Of a stretch of 64,000 nt of DNA, positions 25,144-34,042 are shown piece by piece. The notes under the pieces were generated by a model. It worked only from the letters and a program-made list of their open reading frames with translations, did no database searches and had not been told where the DNA came from. Location: positions 72,657 through 136,656 of the forward strand of contig NZ_JBHUJB010000015.1 in assembly GCF_042683245.1 (NCBI RefSeq). The letters are read 5' to 3'. The position numbers were made by a program, and so were the translations under genes. Position 1 is the first letter of the stretch, and the number at the start of each line of letters is the position of its first letter. Source of the stretch: Rubritalea tangerina (GTDB lineage Bacteria > Verrucomicrobiota > Verrucomicrobiia > Verrucomicrobiales > Akkermansiaceae).

Positions 25144-26142
25144 ATGTCAGGCAAACTTACCTACAAAGAATCAGGAGTCGACACCCGCGAAGCCGCAGCG
25201 CTCGTAGGCGACATTGGGGCTCATGTCCGTCGTACACAGCAGCAGCGCAAATTGCACGGTGCATTCGGTCTATTTGCTGCAGCTTTCGATCTCAGCGAGT
25301 ACAAGCAGCCAGTGATTGTGACTGGGTGTGATGGTGTCGGAACTAAGTTAGACATTCTCCTCGATCAGAAGCAATACGGCATAGCTGGTAAGGATCTGGT
25401 AGCTATGAGTGTTAATGATATCATCACGACTGGTGGTGATCCATTGATGTTCTTAGATTACGTTGGGATTGCTGTATTGGACAAAGTAATGATCACAGAG
25501 TTGATTGCAGGTATGTGTGATTACCTAGAAGACTGTGGTTGTATTCTTGCTGGTGGTGAGACTGCGGAGATGCCTGGTATTGTTCCTGAAGACGTGGTTG
25601 AGTTAGCTGGGTTCTGTATTGGTGCCTGTGAAAAGCCGAACTTGATCGACCCGACACAAATCAAAGAAGGGGATGTTTTAGTGGGTTATCCATCTGATGG
25701 TCCGCATGCGAATGGCTGGAGTTTGATTCGCCGCGTGTTGGCTGAGAACCCAGATTTGTTGAGTGACGATGAGCTGACTGCGTTGTTGGCTCCGACACGT
25801 CTGTACCACGATGTGGTGGCGGGTGTGAAGGAGGCAGGCGTGACGCCGAAAGCGTATGCGCACATCACGGGTGGTGGCTTGCCGGAAAATATCGAGCGAT
25901 TATTCCAGGGGCTTGGGGCAGACTTGGAGATTCCTTATTGGGATAATCAAGCGATGCGTAAGCTTTTCGATTACGTGGATGCGGATGATAAGTTCCATAC
26001 CTTCAACATGGGGATTGGTTGGGTAACGATTGTTTCTCCTGAAGATGCGGAGAAGATTCTTGAAGCGGGACCTGGCGGCACTGTGATCGGAACGGTCGTT
26101 TCTCAAGAAGGTGTACGCGTTGTTGAAAAATCCGCATCATAA
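25144..26142 (+). CDS. purM: Phosphoribosylformylglycinamidine cyclo-ligase
   Basis: PurM makes aminoimidazole ribonucleotide from FGAM with ATP. With the start at 25144 (MSGKLTYKESGVDTREAAAL) the protein has 332 residues. Family motifs are VTGCDGVGTKLDILL, KDLVAMSVNDIITTGGDPL, CILAGGETAEMPGI, GYPSDGPHANGWSLIRRVL and AYAHITGGGLPENIERLF. A terminator follows the gene, so it is transcribed separately from purF. Confidence 0.97.
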   Translation: MSGKLTYKESGVDTREAAALVGDIGAHVRRTQQQRKLHGAFGLFAAAFDLSEYKQPVIVTGCDGVGTKLDILLDQKQYGIAGKDLVAMSVNDIITTGGDPLMFLDYVGIAVLDKVMITELIAGMCDYLEDCGCILAGGETAEMPGIVPEDVVELAGFCIGACEKPNLIDPTQIKEGDVLVGYPSDGPHANGWSLIRRVLAENPDLLSDDELTALLAPTRLYHDVVAGVKEAGVTPKAYAHITGGGLPENIERLFQGLGADLEIPYWDNQAMRKLFDYVDADDKFHTFNMGIGWVTIVSPEDAEKILEAGPGGTVIGTVVSQEGVRVVEKSAS

Positions 26143-26161
26143 GCCACTGTAGACTCACACT

Positions 26162-26193
26162 CACCCAGGGAACGGCAATTTCCTGGGTGTTTT
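26162..26193 (+). terminator. Intrinsic terminator after purM
   Basis: This is an 8-bp stem, CACCCAGG/CCTGGGTG, with a 12-base loop followed by TTTTATT, 20 bases past the purM stop. Confidence 0.85.
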
Positions 26194-26243
26194 ATTCCGG
26201 AGTATTTACTCCACCAAACCGAACACACTATCACACACAGTAT

Positions 26244-28163
26244 ATGAGTGACCCATTGAAACATGAGTGCGGCATCGCTGTCGTTCGTTTACGTAAACCG
26301 CTTAGCTACTACGTAGAGAAATACGGTACGCCACTCTGGGGCTTGAATAAGCTTTTCCTTTTGATGGAAAAGCAACGTAACCGCGGCCAGGATGGCATTG
26401 GCATTGGTTCTTGTAAGTTAAACATGCCGCTCGGCCAGCCGTATATTTTCCGCCGCCGCAGTGTGCAGAATGACTCGCTCTCGCATATTTTTAACAAGGA
26501 GATTAAGACGTTCAACAAGATGGCTCGCAAGGGGCTCTTGGATCCGAAGGATGGAGACAGTGTCAAAGCTGACTACGACTTCGGTGGGGAGATCTTGATG
26601 GGGCATTTGCGCTACGGGACATCTGGGCGTTTTGATGAAGGGTCCTGTCACCCTTATTTACGCCGCAGCAACTGGCCGACGCGAACTCTGATGGTTCAGG
26701 GGAATTTCAACATGACCAATGCGGGAGAGTTGAATCGCACGATGATTGAGCGTGGTCAGCATCCAGTTTTTGGTACCGATACTCAGACGGTATTGGAGGA
26801 AATTGGTTTCCACCTCGATGAGGCGCATACTGACCTCTATCATGAGATTCGCGACCAAGGGATTGATGGGAAAGAGATTCCTGCGCACATCTCGGAGCAA
26901 CTTGACTTGCACAATGTCATTTCTGAATCTGCTCAAAACTGGGATGGTGGTTATGCTATCTGTGGGGCTGTAGGGAATGGTGACATGTTTGTGATGCGCG
27001 ACCCGCGTGGCATTCGTCCCTGCTCCTACTATATCGACGACGAGGTGATTGCATTCTCATCTGAGCGTGTGCCCTTGATGACGGTATTTGAAGCAAGCAA
27101 GGAGGATATCCAAGAGTTAGAGCCGGGTACTTGCACTATTGTGACACACAATGGTGACATGAGCACCAAGAGGTTTCATCAGGAGGAGCAGCAGAAGCCT
27201 TGTTCATTTGAGCGTATTTATTTCTCACGTGGTAACGATCCTGAGATTTACCGTGAGCGAAAGGCTATGGGGGCGGCACTTGTGGATCAAGTGGTGGACT
27301 CCATGGAGGGTAATTTCGAAAAAGCAGTTTTCTCCTTCATCCCTAACACTGCTGAGACAGCTTACTATGGCTTAATGGATGGGCTGCGTCTCTATCGCCG
27401 TCAGCAAGTGCGTTCTGAGTTGCTTGAAGCTTTACAAAAAGGCGAACTCAATGCAGACATGTTAGATGATGTGATTCTCAAGAACTGGCCAGTTTCTGAG
27501 AAGGTGACGCAGAAGGATATCAAGATGCGTACGTTCATCTCGCAGGAAAAAGGACGCGCCCAGCTCGTATCTCATGTCTACGACATTGCTTATGGGGTGG
27601 TGAAACCTGATGATGTGCTTGTGATGCTCGACGATTCGATTGTGAGGGGTACGACCTTGAAGCAATCGATTTTGAAGATTTTATCTCGTACGAATCCACG
27701 TAAAATAGTGATTTGTTCGACGGCGCCTCAGATCAGATACCCGGATTGTTATGGGATCGACATGTCTGAGTTGGGTAAGTTTATCGCCTTCAATGCGGCG
27801 GTTTCACTACACAAGAAGAATGGAAATGAAGCTATTCTGAAGGAGGTGTACGAGGCGTGCCAGGCTGAATTGAAGAAGCCGAAGCTCGAGCGCGTGAATC
27901 AGGTGAAACGCATTTATTCTGATTTCACGGCGGAGGAAATTTCAGCTGAGGTTAGCAAGTTAGTTTACCCTGAGGGGGTGAATTGGGATGGTGAAGTGGA
28001 AATCATTTTCCAGACCATTGAGAACCTTCATGCTTCTATCAAAGGGGAATGTGGTGATTGGTATTTCACTGGTGATTTCCCAACACCTGGTGGTATGGCA
28101 ACAGTCAATGCTGCTTATATCAATTGGTTTGAAGGCAAGACTGGCCGAGGTTACGAGATGTAA
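26244..28163 (+). CDS. purF: Amidophosphoribosyltransferase, long form
   Basis: PurF catalyses the first committed step of purine synthesis, transferring the glutamine amide to PRPP. The start at 26244 gives MSDPLKHECGIAVVRLRKPL and 639 residues, well above the roughly 470-510 of common PurF. A long form like this is known in Bacteroidetes. Cys9 would become the N-terminal nucleophile after removal of eight residues. The class-II amidotransferase part has RNRGQDGIGIG, GHLRYGTSG, VQGNFNMTNAGEL and DPRGIRPCSYY. The PRPP site is VMLDDSIVRGTTLKQSI. Extra length lies between ERIYFSRGND and the PRPP site and at the C-terminus. Confidence 0.93.
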   Translation: MSDPLKHECGIAVVRLRKPLSYYVEKYGTPLWGLNKLFLLMEKQRNRGQDGIGIGSCKLNMPLGQPYIFRRRSVQNDSLSHIFNKEIKTFNKMARKGLLDPKDGDSVKADYDFGGEILMGHLRYGTSGRFDEGSCHPYLRRSNWPTRTLMVQGNFNMTNAGELNRTMIERGQHPVFGTDTQTVLEEIGFHLDEAHTDLYHEIRDQGIDGKEIPAHISEQLDLHNVISESAQNWDGGYAICGAVGNGDMFVMRDPRGIRPCSYYIDDEVIAFSSERVPLMTVFEASKEDIQELEPGTCTIVTHNGDMSTKRFHQEEQQKPCSFERIYFSRGNDPEIYRERKAMGAALVDQVVDSMEGNFEKAVFSFIPNTAETAYYGLMDGLRLYRRQQVRSELLEALQKGELNADMLDDVILKNWPVSEKVTQKDIKMRTFISQEKGRAQLVSHVYDIAYGVVKPDDVLVMLDDSIVRGTTLKQSILKILSRTNPRKIVICSTAPQIRYPDCYGIDMSELGKFIAFNAAVSLHKKNGNEAILKEVYEACQAELKKPKLERVNQVKRIYSDFTAEEISAEVSKLVYPEGVNWDGEVEIIFQTIENLHASIKGECGDWYFTGDFPTPGGMATVNAAYINWFEGKTGRGYEM

Positions 28164-28314
28164 TTTTTGATTAGGTTGTGCGGCATCGCCGCGCGGCCTC
28201 TCTGTTCGTTGCTGCCTCATAGTGAATGAGGCATAGTAACACGGATTGTAGATCTAAAATTTTGCAATGTGAGTGCTCACCTGTGTGGTGGCACTCTTTT
28301 TTTGTTAAGGGTTA
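28164..28314. other. Intergenic region after purF with two hairpins
   Basis: No gene is seen. TGCCTCA/TGAGGCA near 28213-28233 forms a 7-bp hairpin without T-run. The purF terminator follows, and then the first copy of the dispersed repeat begins. Confidence 0.5.
28271..28303 (+). terminator. Intrinsic terminator after purF
   Basis: The 6-bp stem GAGTGC/GCACTC has further CAC/GTG pairing inside and is followed by a run of seven T. It lies about 110 bases after the purF stop. Confidence 0.75.
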
Positions 28315-28521
28315 ATACCATCTCTCGACTCGGAATAGACGAATGGAGTGTGGTTGTTCATGCGAAGTTTGCGCTTCGCGATTTTAGAGTAAATCGGATT
28401 ATCTTACAGAATGTCATCGTTGTCATTCAGTTGTCCCGCGCGTGCGGGACGCCTTCACTTCGCCTTGATATTCTGCAAGCTCATTCCGACCATTCGTCCA
28501 TTCCGTTTCACTCAATGGTAT
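28315..28521 (+). repeat. Dispersed MITE-like repeat, copy 1
   Basis: The 207-bp element starts with ATACCAT and ends with ATGGTAT. Its ends are imperfect inverted repeats of about 32 bp that share ATACCAT, CGGAAT and GACGAATGG. It contains a hairpin GTCCCGC/GCGGGAC at about 28433-28450 and CGATTT/AAATCG at about 28378-28395. Copies 2 and 3 lie at 38346 and 45342 in the same orientation. It sits between the 3' ends of purF and the methyltransferase, five bases before the assembly gap. No protein-coding constraint is apparent between copies. Confidence 0.85.
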
Positions 28522-28526
28522 AAAGC

Positions 28527-28597
28527 NNNNNNNNNNNNNNNNNNNNNNNNNNNNNNNNNNNNNNNNNNNNNNNNNNNNNNNNNNNNNNNNNNNNNNN
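28527..28597. other. Assembly gap (71 N)
   Basis: The run of N hides the C-terminal end of the methyltransferase gene and whatever adjoins repeat copy 1. The true gap length is not known. A repeat at a contig end is a likely cause of the break. Confidence 0.98.
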
Positions 28598-29465
28598 TGC
28601 GCGCATGCGGGGTGAGGAACGCGTTTTGCGTGCAGTAATCGATGGTTTCGAGGCCCATGGATTCGCCCCATTGCATGAGGTCAGTGAAGTTGACGTCGGC
28701 GGTGAGATCTTGGTGGCCGACATTTTGATAGATGGCGGGGCCGGTAAGATTTTCATGGAGGAGGAAGGCGCGAATCGTTCCTTGGGGGCGCCTGTGATAA
28801 ATCTCTGGGTAGGTGTCACCGTAGTCAATGGTGATCATTTCGCCTTCACGCCAAGCGCAAATCCATTCTTCCAGCCATTCATGGTAGGATTCGTGTATTT
28901 CTACTCGATGATTCTCTGGGTGTGAGGAGGTGATCGACGAACTGATAGGGAGGTTTGAGCAAGGGGTGAACGACTCTGCTGAGCCATCCCAGTGGAGCTC
29001 TTCCCACTGGTTTTGATTTTGTTGGAAGATGCGGACTGGGAAGGCGTCGACAAGTTCGTTAGAGAAAATGAATGCGCGTCCTGAGGATGCTTTGAGGGCA
29101 TCGAGTGGGGTGGTGTGCCAGGTGATGCGATGTGGCTTGAGGCGCGTTTGTTGCTCTTTAGTGAGGGGGGAGGAGGTTTCGACGATATGGTATTTCAGTT
29201 TGAGTCGAAGCATCAAGGGGAGAGACTTAATGACCGCTTCAGCGAGCGAGCCATCGCCAGCGCCTATTTCGATGAGGTGAAATGGCCCAGGGTTTTGTTT
29301 GAGCCATGATGCCGCTCTGGCGGCAATGGCTTTACCCAGCGTGGGACTGAGGGTGGCTGTGGTGGAGAAGTCTCCGCGATGGCCAACGGTTTTAATTTTA
29401 CGGGCATAGTAGCCGTGAGTGGGGTCATGCAGGGCATGTTGCATGAAGGCGTCAAAGCGCATCAT
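28598..29465 (-). CDS. MidA-type SAM-dependent methyltransferase, 3' end missing
   Basis: The protein resembles the MidA/NDUFAF7 family, class I methyltransferases known in mitochondria for modifying an arginine of complex I. About 289 residues are visible before the gap cuts off the C-terminus. The start has MRFDAFMQHALHDPTHGYYA, then GDFSTTATLSPTLGKAIAA and the SAM-binding HLIEIGAGDGSLAEAV, followed by FIFSNELVDAFPVRIF. Later come MITIDYGDTYPEIYHRRPQG, ending in FRAFLLHE-type sequence, and NVGHQDLTADVNFTDL. It lies 30 bases after the acyl-CoA ligase, probably in one transcript. The bacterial substrate is unknown. Confidence 0.88.
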
Positions 29466-29495
29466 CTTTGAATGGGCTGGAATTGGATATGGTGC

Positions 29496-31634
29496 TTAGG
29501 CTTGCTTTGCGAGCAATTCGCAGGCTTTGATGTCGAGTTTACCTGACGCGAGGATTGGTATTTCTTCTACTGGGATAATTGCCTTTGGGCACCAGAGTGA
29601 TGGGATACCTTGGTCGAGTAGTCGGTAGCGGAGATCGAGGCATTCTTGTTCTAGGGCGACACCGGAGATGGTCGATAGGAGGGCGATGGCTTCACCTTTT
29701 TTCTCATCAGGAATGCCTACGACGGCGACTTTACGTTCCGTTTCTTCATCGAGACCGAGTGCATGGTTGATGGCTGCTTCGACAGTTTCATGTGGGACCA
29801 TTTCGCCACCGATTTTCGAGAAGCGCGAGATGCGGCCTTCGATTGAGAGGAATCCATCAGAGTCGACAAAGCCGACGTCGCCAGTTTTGAACCAGCCATC
29901 ATCGAGGACTTCTTTGGATTTTTCTGGGTTGTCGAGGTAGCCAGGGAAGATGTTAGCGCCTTTGAGCCAGATGATGCCTGATTTATCGAGTGGAACGGGT
30001 TGGTCTGTTGAGGGGTCGGTGAGTTTGACAGCAATCCCTGGGAGGAAGTTTCCGACGGTGCCTTGACGGGAGGCTGCGATGGTTGCTTGGCCAGATGTGG
30101 CTGGGGGTTCTGGCAGGTTGACGTTGGTAGCCGGTGATGTTTCCGTCAGCCCGTAGCCTTCTTGAGGCATGATTCCAAACTTTTCTGCAAAGGTGTCGGC
30201 GAGTGATTTAGGGAGCTTTTCTGCGCCGGTGACGACGAGCTCAAGCGACTTAAGTTGTTCTGCTTTGACGCGTCGCATGTAGCCTCTGAGGAATGTTGGG
30301 GTTGAGAGCAGGAGGATGATTTTGTGTTGTTCGATGAGCTCGGCGATGCGTTTCGCGTCGAGTGGGCTAGGGTAGGTGATGAGGTTGAGGCCTTCGATGC
30401 ATGGGAACCAGAGGGTGACAGTGCATCCGAAGCTGTGGAATAGAGGTAGTGAGCCTAAAATGTTTGAGTTTTCCGGCAGATTGAGACGGGTGCCGAACTG
30501 GCAAACATTAGCGAGTACATTGCGGTGGGTGAGTGGTACACCTTTGGGTTCGCCAGAGGAGCCTGAGGTGAAGAGGAGTACAGCTTCTTTGTCGCCACCC
30601 TCATTGCTGACCCCAACCATTTTGGCAAGCATTGCGGTGGGGAGTACTTTCGAGAGGACCACCCATCGGGTGATTGCTTTTTTCATCTCAGGGAGCACAC
30701 GCTCGATGTAGATGAGGTCGCGGTTTGGTGGCCAAGCGAAATCCGGCATTTTGCGGATGAATGGGTCAGCTGTGATGAATTTATCGAGGTCAGCTTGGCG
30801 GATTGCTGAATCTACTGCGGACTTGCTTGCTGTGAAGTTGAGGTTGACGGGGGTTTTGCCAGCGAAGATGGCGGCGAGGTTGGCAATGAGGCCGCCAGGT
30901 CCAGGCGGGAGGATGATGCCAATGCGCTTACGCTTCGTTTCTTTTTGGATGTGTTTGGAGAAGGCGATAGCGGCGCCAAGAATAATATCGAAGCCTTTTT
31001 GTTGGTCGTTTGTGCCATCGATGACTTGGGTTTTGCTGTGTTTTTTTAGTCCAGCGAGGAGAGCGTATCCCAGTGATCCATTGAGGAAGTCACGCGAGGC
31101 AAAGGCTTGTTCGAAAGCGGTTAGGAGGGCTTGTCGAAGAGAAGGTGCTGTGCAATTGCCGGGGGAGAGTAGGGGGTGGAAAGCGAGGATGGCAGAGGGG
31201 AGTGATTTGCTGTTTTCGATGCTTAGGGACAGCTCTGAAGGGATGTGTACGGCGAGCGGGAGAGTGGGGAGGTTTAACTTGCAGAGGGCACTGAGGGTGT
31301 CTCCAGTGACGTGCACTGAGGTTCCGTAGAGGCAGGTGACGTCACCAGGAAGGAAGACCGCAATGCCATTGGAGCCGAGGTCTTTAAGGAGTTGTTCGCC
31401 GACTTGAGCAAGGCCTGAGTCTTGGGCGCTGAAGGCAATGGCTTCACGTGAGCTTAGGTGGTTTTCCGTTTGTTTTGAGAGTGCGACATTTTCCTCGCAG
31501 ACCCAGATGATTTTCCGGCCGTTGAGTTTCTTCTCAAGTTCTAGCATTTCTGAGTGATCGAGTCTACCTGGGACGATCAATGCTGCTTGGGTGGGGATGT
31601 TATCCTGGTGAAGAAATTGGGGCGCTTTGCTCAT
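29496..31634 (-). CDS. AMP-dependent acyl-CoA/acyl-ACP ligase with degenerate acyltransferase-like N-terminus
   Basis: This ligase of the AMP-binding superfamily (712 residues from the ATG at 31634) probably activates fatty acids. The ligase half starts near residue 240 and has the P-loop LFTSGSSGEPKGVPLTHRN, the EGYGLTETSPATN motif, WFKTGDVGFVDSDGFLSIEG and a C-terminal lysine in LASGKLDIKA. The first 220 residues resemble the PlsC-like domain of E. coli Aas (LDHSEMLELEKKL, FLPGDV), but the usual HxxxxD and EGTRS-type motifs are lost, so acyltransferase activity is unlikely. The C-terminus ends ACELLAKQA. Confidence 0.88.
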   Translation of the reverse strand: MSKAPQFLHQDNIPTQAALIVPGRLDHSEMLELEKKLNGRKIIWVCEENVALSKQTENHLSSREAIAFSAQDSGLAQVGEQLLKDLGSNGIAVFLPGDVTCLYGTSVHVTGDTLSALCKLNLPTLPLAVHIPSELSLSIENSKSLPSAILAFHPLLSPGNCTAPSLRQALLTAFEQAFASRDFLNGSLGYALLAGLKKHSKTQVIDGTNDQQKGFDIILGAAIAFSKHIQKETKRKRIGIILPPGPGGLIANLAAIFAGKTPVNLNFTASKSAVDSAIRQADLDKFITADPFIRKMPDFAWPPNRDLIYIERVLPEMKKAITRWVVLSKVLPTAMLAKMVGVSNEGGDKEAVLLFTSGSSGEPKGVPLTHRNVLANVCQFGTRLNLPENSNILGSLPLFHSFGCTVTLWFPCIEGLNLITYPSPLDAKRIAELIEQHKIILLLSTPTFLRGYMRRVKAEQLKSLELVVTGAEKLPKSLADTFAEKFGIMPQEGYGLTETSPATNVNLPEPPATSGQATIAASRQGTVGNFLPGIAVKLTDPSTDQPVPLDKSGIIWLKGANIFPGYLDNPEKSKEVLDDGWFKTGDVGFVDSDGFLSIEGRISRFSKIGGEMVPHETVEAAINHALGLDEETERKVAVVGIPDEKKGEAIALLSTISGVALEQECLDLRYRLLDQGIPSLWCPKAIIPVEEIPILASGKLDIKACELLAKQA

Positions 31635-31801
31635 GGTGGTACGTCTGATAGTTTTCAATCTGCTAGATTGAGAAGACGCTGCTATCATCGTCAGATATAG
31701 AGTGATCCATCAAGGAAATCTTTGTCGATGGTTTATTCAGTTTTATCGATTTTTTATGAGGGTGGTACTATGTTGATTTAGCTGGCTTCTTGAGAAAAGA
31801 A

Positions 31802-31831
31802 AACTCACCGAAGCGGGCGCTTGGGTGAGTT
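31802..31831 (-). terminator. Intrinsic terminator of the ribH-nusB operon
   Basis: AACTCACC pairs with GGTGAGTT, and AAGC with GCTT inside it, around a GGGC loop. On the minus strand TTTTCTTTTC follows. It lies 44 bases past the nusB stop. Confidence 0.8.
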
Positions 31832-31874
31832 GTGTGACGTTTTGTTTTTGAATGAATTATGTGTGTTGTCTCGG

Positions 31875-32762
31875 CTAGCTGGGGATTTTAGCGATTTTAT
31901 CGAGGACGCCGTTGATGAATTTTGGGGATTCTGACGATCCGAAGCGGCGTGATATTTCTATGCACTCGTTGATGGTGACGGGTGCTGGGATATCTTCTTT
32001 GAAGAGGATTTCGTAGGTGCCGAGTCGAAGGGCTGCGCGGTCGACTGGGTCGATGCGGTCAGGCCGGTAGTTTTCGACTACTTGGTGTATGGCATCGTCG
32101 AGTTTACTTTTTTGTTGGATGATCCCGCGGGTGAGTGTGTCGACTTCTTGGCGGAAGCTTGCCATTTTATCGGCAGTTTCCTGGAGGTGTTTGATATCTG
32201 GGTGGTCGGCGAATTGCTCTGGGTGCTCGACCATGCGGATACGATCTGAGACGCGTTGAAGGCCATTGATGGCGGCTTTTATGGGGTCGAGTCGTTTATT
32301 CAGGATGGGGAAGTCTTGGAGGTGGTAGTTCCATCGTTTGCGAGACTCGGTGAGTTGGGTGTTGAGGGTGTAGAGCTCTTTGAGTGAGGAGGTGAGCTCT
32401 GGGGATGGAGTTTCCACGCCTGGATCGTAGAGTCGCTGGATCCGATCAATGATGGATTGCCATTTGCTTTCAAGCTTCAAGATTTCATTGAGAGCGAGCT
32501 TGAGTTTTTCGGCCTCCGGATCTGCTGAGATGGTTGCAAGGGCTGTGTCAGCGCGCTCGACGAGTTTGCTATGGCGCGCTTCTCTCCCTTGGTTGAGGTG
32601 GAGAGCTGCTTTGGCGGATGCCTTTACCAGTTTATTTTGATCTGACTCTAGGCTGAGGTCCCAGTAGGTGTCTGAGAGTTCTTCGGCGGCCGCTCCGCCC
32701 TCAAGGTCTGAACAATAAAGGAACTGGATGGCGGATTCTCTGATGGCGCGTCTACTATGCAT
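31875..32762 (-). CDS. nusB: Transcription antitermination factor NusB with large insertion
   Basis: NusB helps antitermination on rRNA operons together with NusE (ribosomal protein S10). With the start at 32762 the protein has 295 residues, about twice the usual 130-150. The N-terminus HSRRAIRESAIQFLYCSDLE and the C-terminal domain at 232-295 (PDRIDPVDRAALRLGTYEIL, PAPVTINECIEISRRFG, SPKFINGVLDKIAK) are typical. Between them, roughly residues 60-215, is a charged helical insertion that looks like a coiled coil. The start overlaps the ribH end by 8 bases; ribH-nusB is a classic pair. Confidence 0.93.
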   Translation of the reverse strand: MHSRRAIRESAIQFLYCSDLEGGAAAEELSDTYWDLSLESDQNKLVKASAKAALHLNQGREARHSKLVERADTALATISADPEAEKLKLALNEILKLESKWQSIIDRIQRLYDPGVETPSPELTSSLKELYTLNTQLTESRKRWNYHLQDFPILNKRLDPIKAAINGLQRVSDRIRMVEHPEQFADHPDIKHLQETADKMASFRQEVDTLTRGIIQQKSKLDDAIHQVVENYRPDRIDPVDRAALRLGTYEILFKEDIPAPVTINECIEISRRFGSSESPKFINGVLDKIAKIPS

Positions 32763-33282
32763 TGCTGGGATAAGATCGAGTTGATTTCTTTTTGTTATCT
32801 TGGTGAAGGCCAAGAGCGGAAAATAACTCAATCATGGTATGTGCGGAGCGAGCGGCTTCGCGGCCACGATTGAGTTCTGATCCGACACAGCGTGCGTAGG
32901 CTTGCTTTTCGTCATCTACAAGAAGAACTTCATGAATCACGGGAATTTTTGTATCACAGGCGAGTTGTTGCAGGCTATTGGTGACGGATTCGCCGACGAG
33001 GTCACCATGTTGTGTTTTGCCACGGATGATGAGTCCGAGGGCGATGAGAACATTTGGTTTCTGGTCTGATGAGAGGATGGCGGCGGAGGCGACAGGGATT
33101 TCAAAAGCGCCGGGGACGCGCGCTACGGAGATGGTAGCGTGAGGGAGAATGGTTTTCAGTTCGTCGGTGGCATTTTCGACGAGGGCATCCGTGAATTCTG
33201 AGTTATAGATGGAGGCGACGATGGAGATGTGCGCCTTTGAGCTAGAAACTTGACGTGGGCGAGGTGGAAGTGCCGTGGACAT
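32755..33282 (-). CDS. ribH: 6,7-dimethyl-8-ribityllumazine synthase
   Basis: RibH makes the riboflavin precursor from the ribityl-pyrimidine and dihydroxybutanone phosphate. The 175 residues include IVASIYNSEFTDALVENA, VARVPGAFEIPVAS, ALGLIIRGKTQHGDLVGESV (with the catalytic His in the QHGD position of the family) and NRGREAARSAHTMIEL. A basic tail, KKKSTRSYPSNA, is extra. It is the first gene of the ribH-nusB operon. The next riboflavin enzyme, ribE, lies at 54067. Confidence 0.96.
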   Translation of the reverse strand: MSTALPPRPRQVSSSKAHISIVASIYNSEFTDALVENATDELKTILPHATISVARVPGAFEIPVASAAILSSDQKPNVLIALGLIIRGKTQHGDLVGESVTNSLQQLACDTKIPVIHEVLLVDDEKQAYARCVGSELNRGREAARSAHTMIELFSALGLHQDNKKKSTRSYPSNA

Positions 33283-33501
33283 GGAATATTTGTGCTGTGC
33301 GTGGGGGGCTTTGTCAATTTTTTGCGCACTGGGTGAGCGATGTGTGGGTGAATTGTTGATGAGAAACCACTGGTAGCAAGCGTAGTCCTATATGGATAAG
33401 CAGGAAAGGACTTGATTTGTGAGAGAAATCTTTATACTTCACAGCACGCTTCGCCACTTGGCATACCTGCTGTGCCAGCTGTCGAGGCTCCTCCATACAT
33501 T

Positions 33502-33981
33502 ATGAAATTAGCGAGCTTATTGACTAATGACCAAGTGATTCTCGACATGAAAGCCGAGGAACACTGGCCAGCTATCGTAGAACTTGTGGATCATTTGGAT
33601 CGGCACGAGTTCTTGAAGGGCGAGAACAAAGAAGATGTTCTTGAAGCCCTCCACACCCGCGAAGACCAGATCAGCACTGGTATTGGCAGCGGGGTGGCCA
33701 TCCCCCATGCGTTTTCGGAAAAGCTCGACCATGTCGTTGCTGTTTTTGGTCGTTCAAAGGAGGGGATTGAATTTGAGGCATTGGATAATGCCCCGGTGAA
33801 TTTCGTGCTTTTGTTTGTTGTTCCCAAGAAGGATTATCACATGCACCTTCAGACTCTGGCGGCAATTGCCAAGCTCTTCAACAATTGTGAGGTGCGCCAG
33901 CAACTCGCGAATGCTGAGACTCGCGAAGAGGTGATTAACATATTGGGGTCACGGCCGTCGCGCATCCATTGTGAGCGCTAA
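33502..33981 (+). CDS. PTS IIA-type protein, PtsN-like
   Basis: This is a 159-residue EIIA domain of the fructose/nitrogen-regulation type. The phosphorylatable histidine is in GSGVAIPHAF; LLFVVPKKDYHMHLQTLAAI and LANAETREEVINIL are also family-like. The ATG at 33502 gives MKLASLLTNDQVILDMKA; 30 codons of open frame upstream are not family-like. No sugar-specific IIB or IIC genes are near, so a regulatory role like that of PtsN is more likely than transport. Confidence 0.88.
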   Translation: MKLASLLTNDQVILDMKAEEHWPAIVELVDHLDRHEFLKGENKEDVLEALHTREDQISTGIGSGVAIPHAFSEKLDHVVAVFGRSKEGIEFEALDNAPVNFVLLFVVPKKDYHMHLQTLAAIAKLFNNCEVRQQLANAETREEVINILGSRPSRIHCER

Positions 33982-34000
33982 ATGGACTTTTTTTAATACT

Positions 34001-34029
34001 GCGCCCCACAAGATACGGGGCGCTTTTTT
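34001..34029 (+). terminator. Intrinsic terminator after the PtsN-like gene
   Basis: The perfect 7-bp stem GCGCCCC/GGGGCGC has a 9-base loop and a run of six T. It ends 14 bases before the argS start codon. Confidence 0.9.
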
Positions 34030-34042
34030 GTTTTATTGAACT

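Noticed and set aside
28321..28520. A peptide frame that appears conserved in all three repeat copies (ending ILQAHSDHSSI)
   Set aside because: Changes between copies are not concentrated at silent positions, no start or ribosome-binding site is shared, and the hairpins explain the conservation better.
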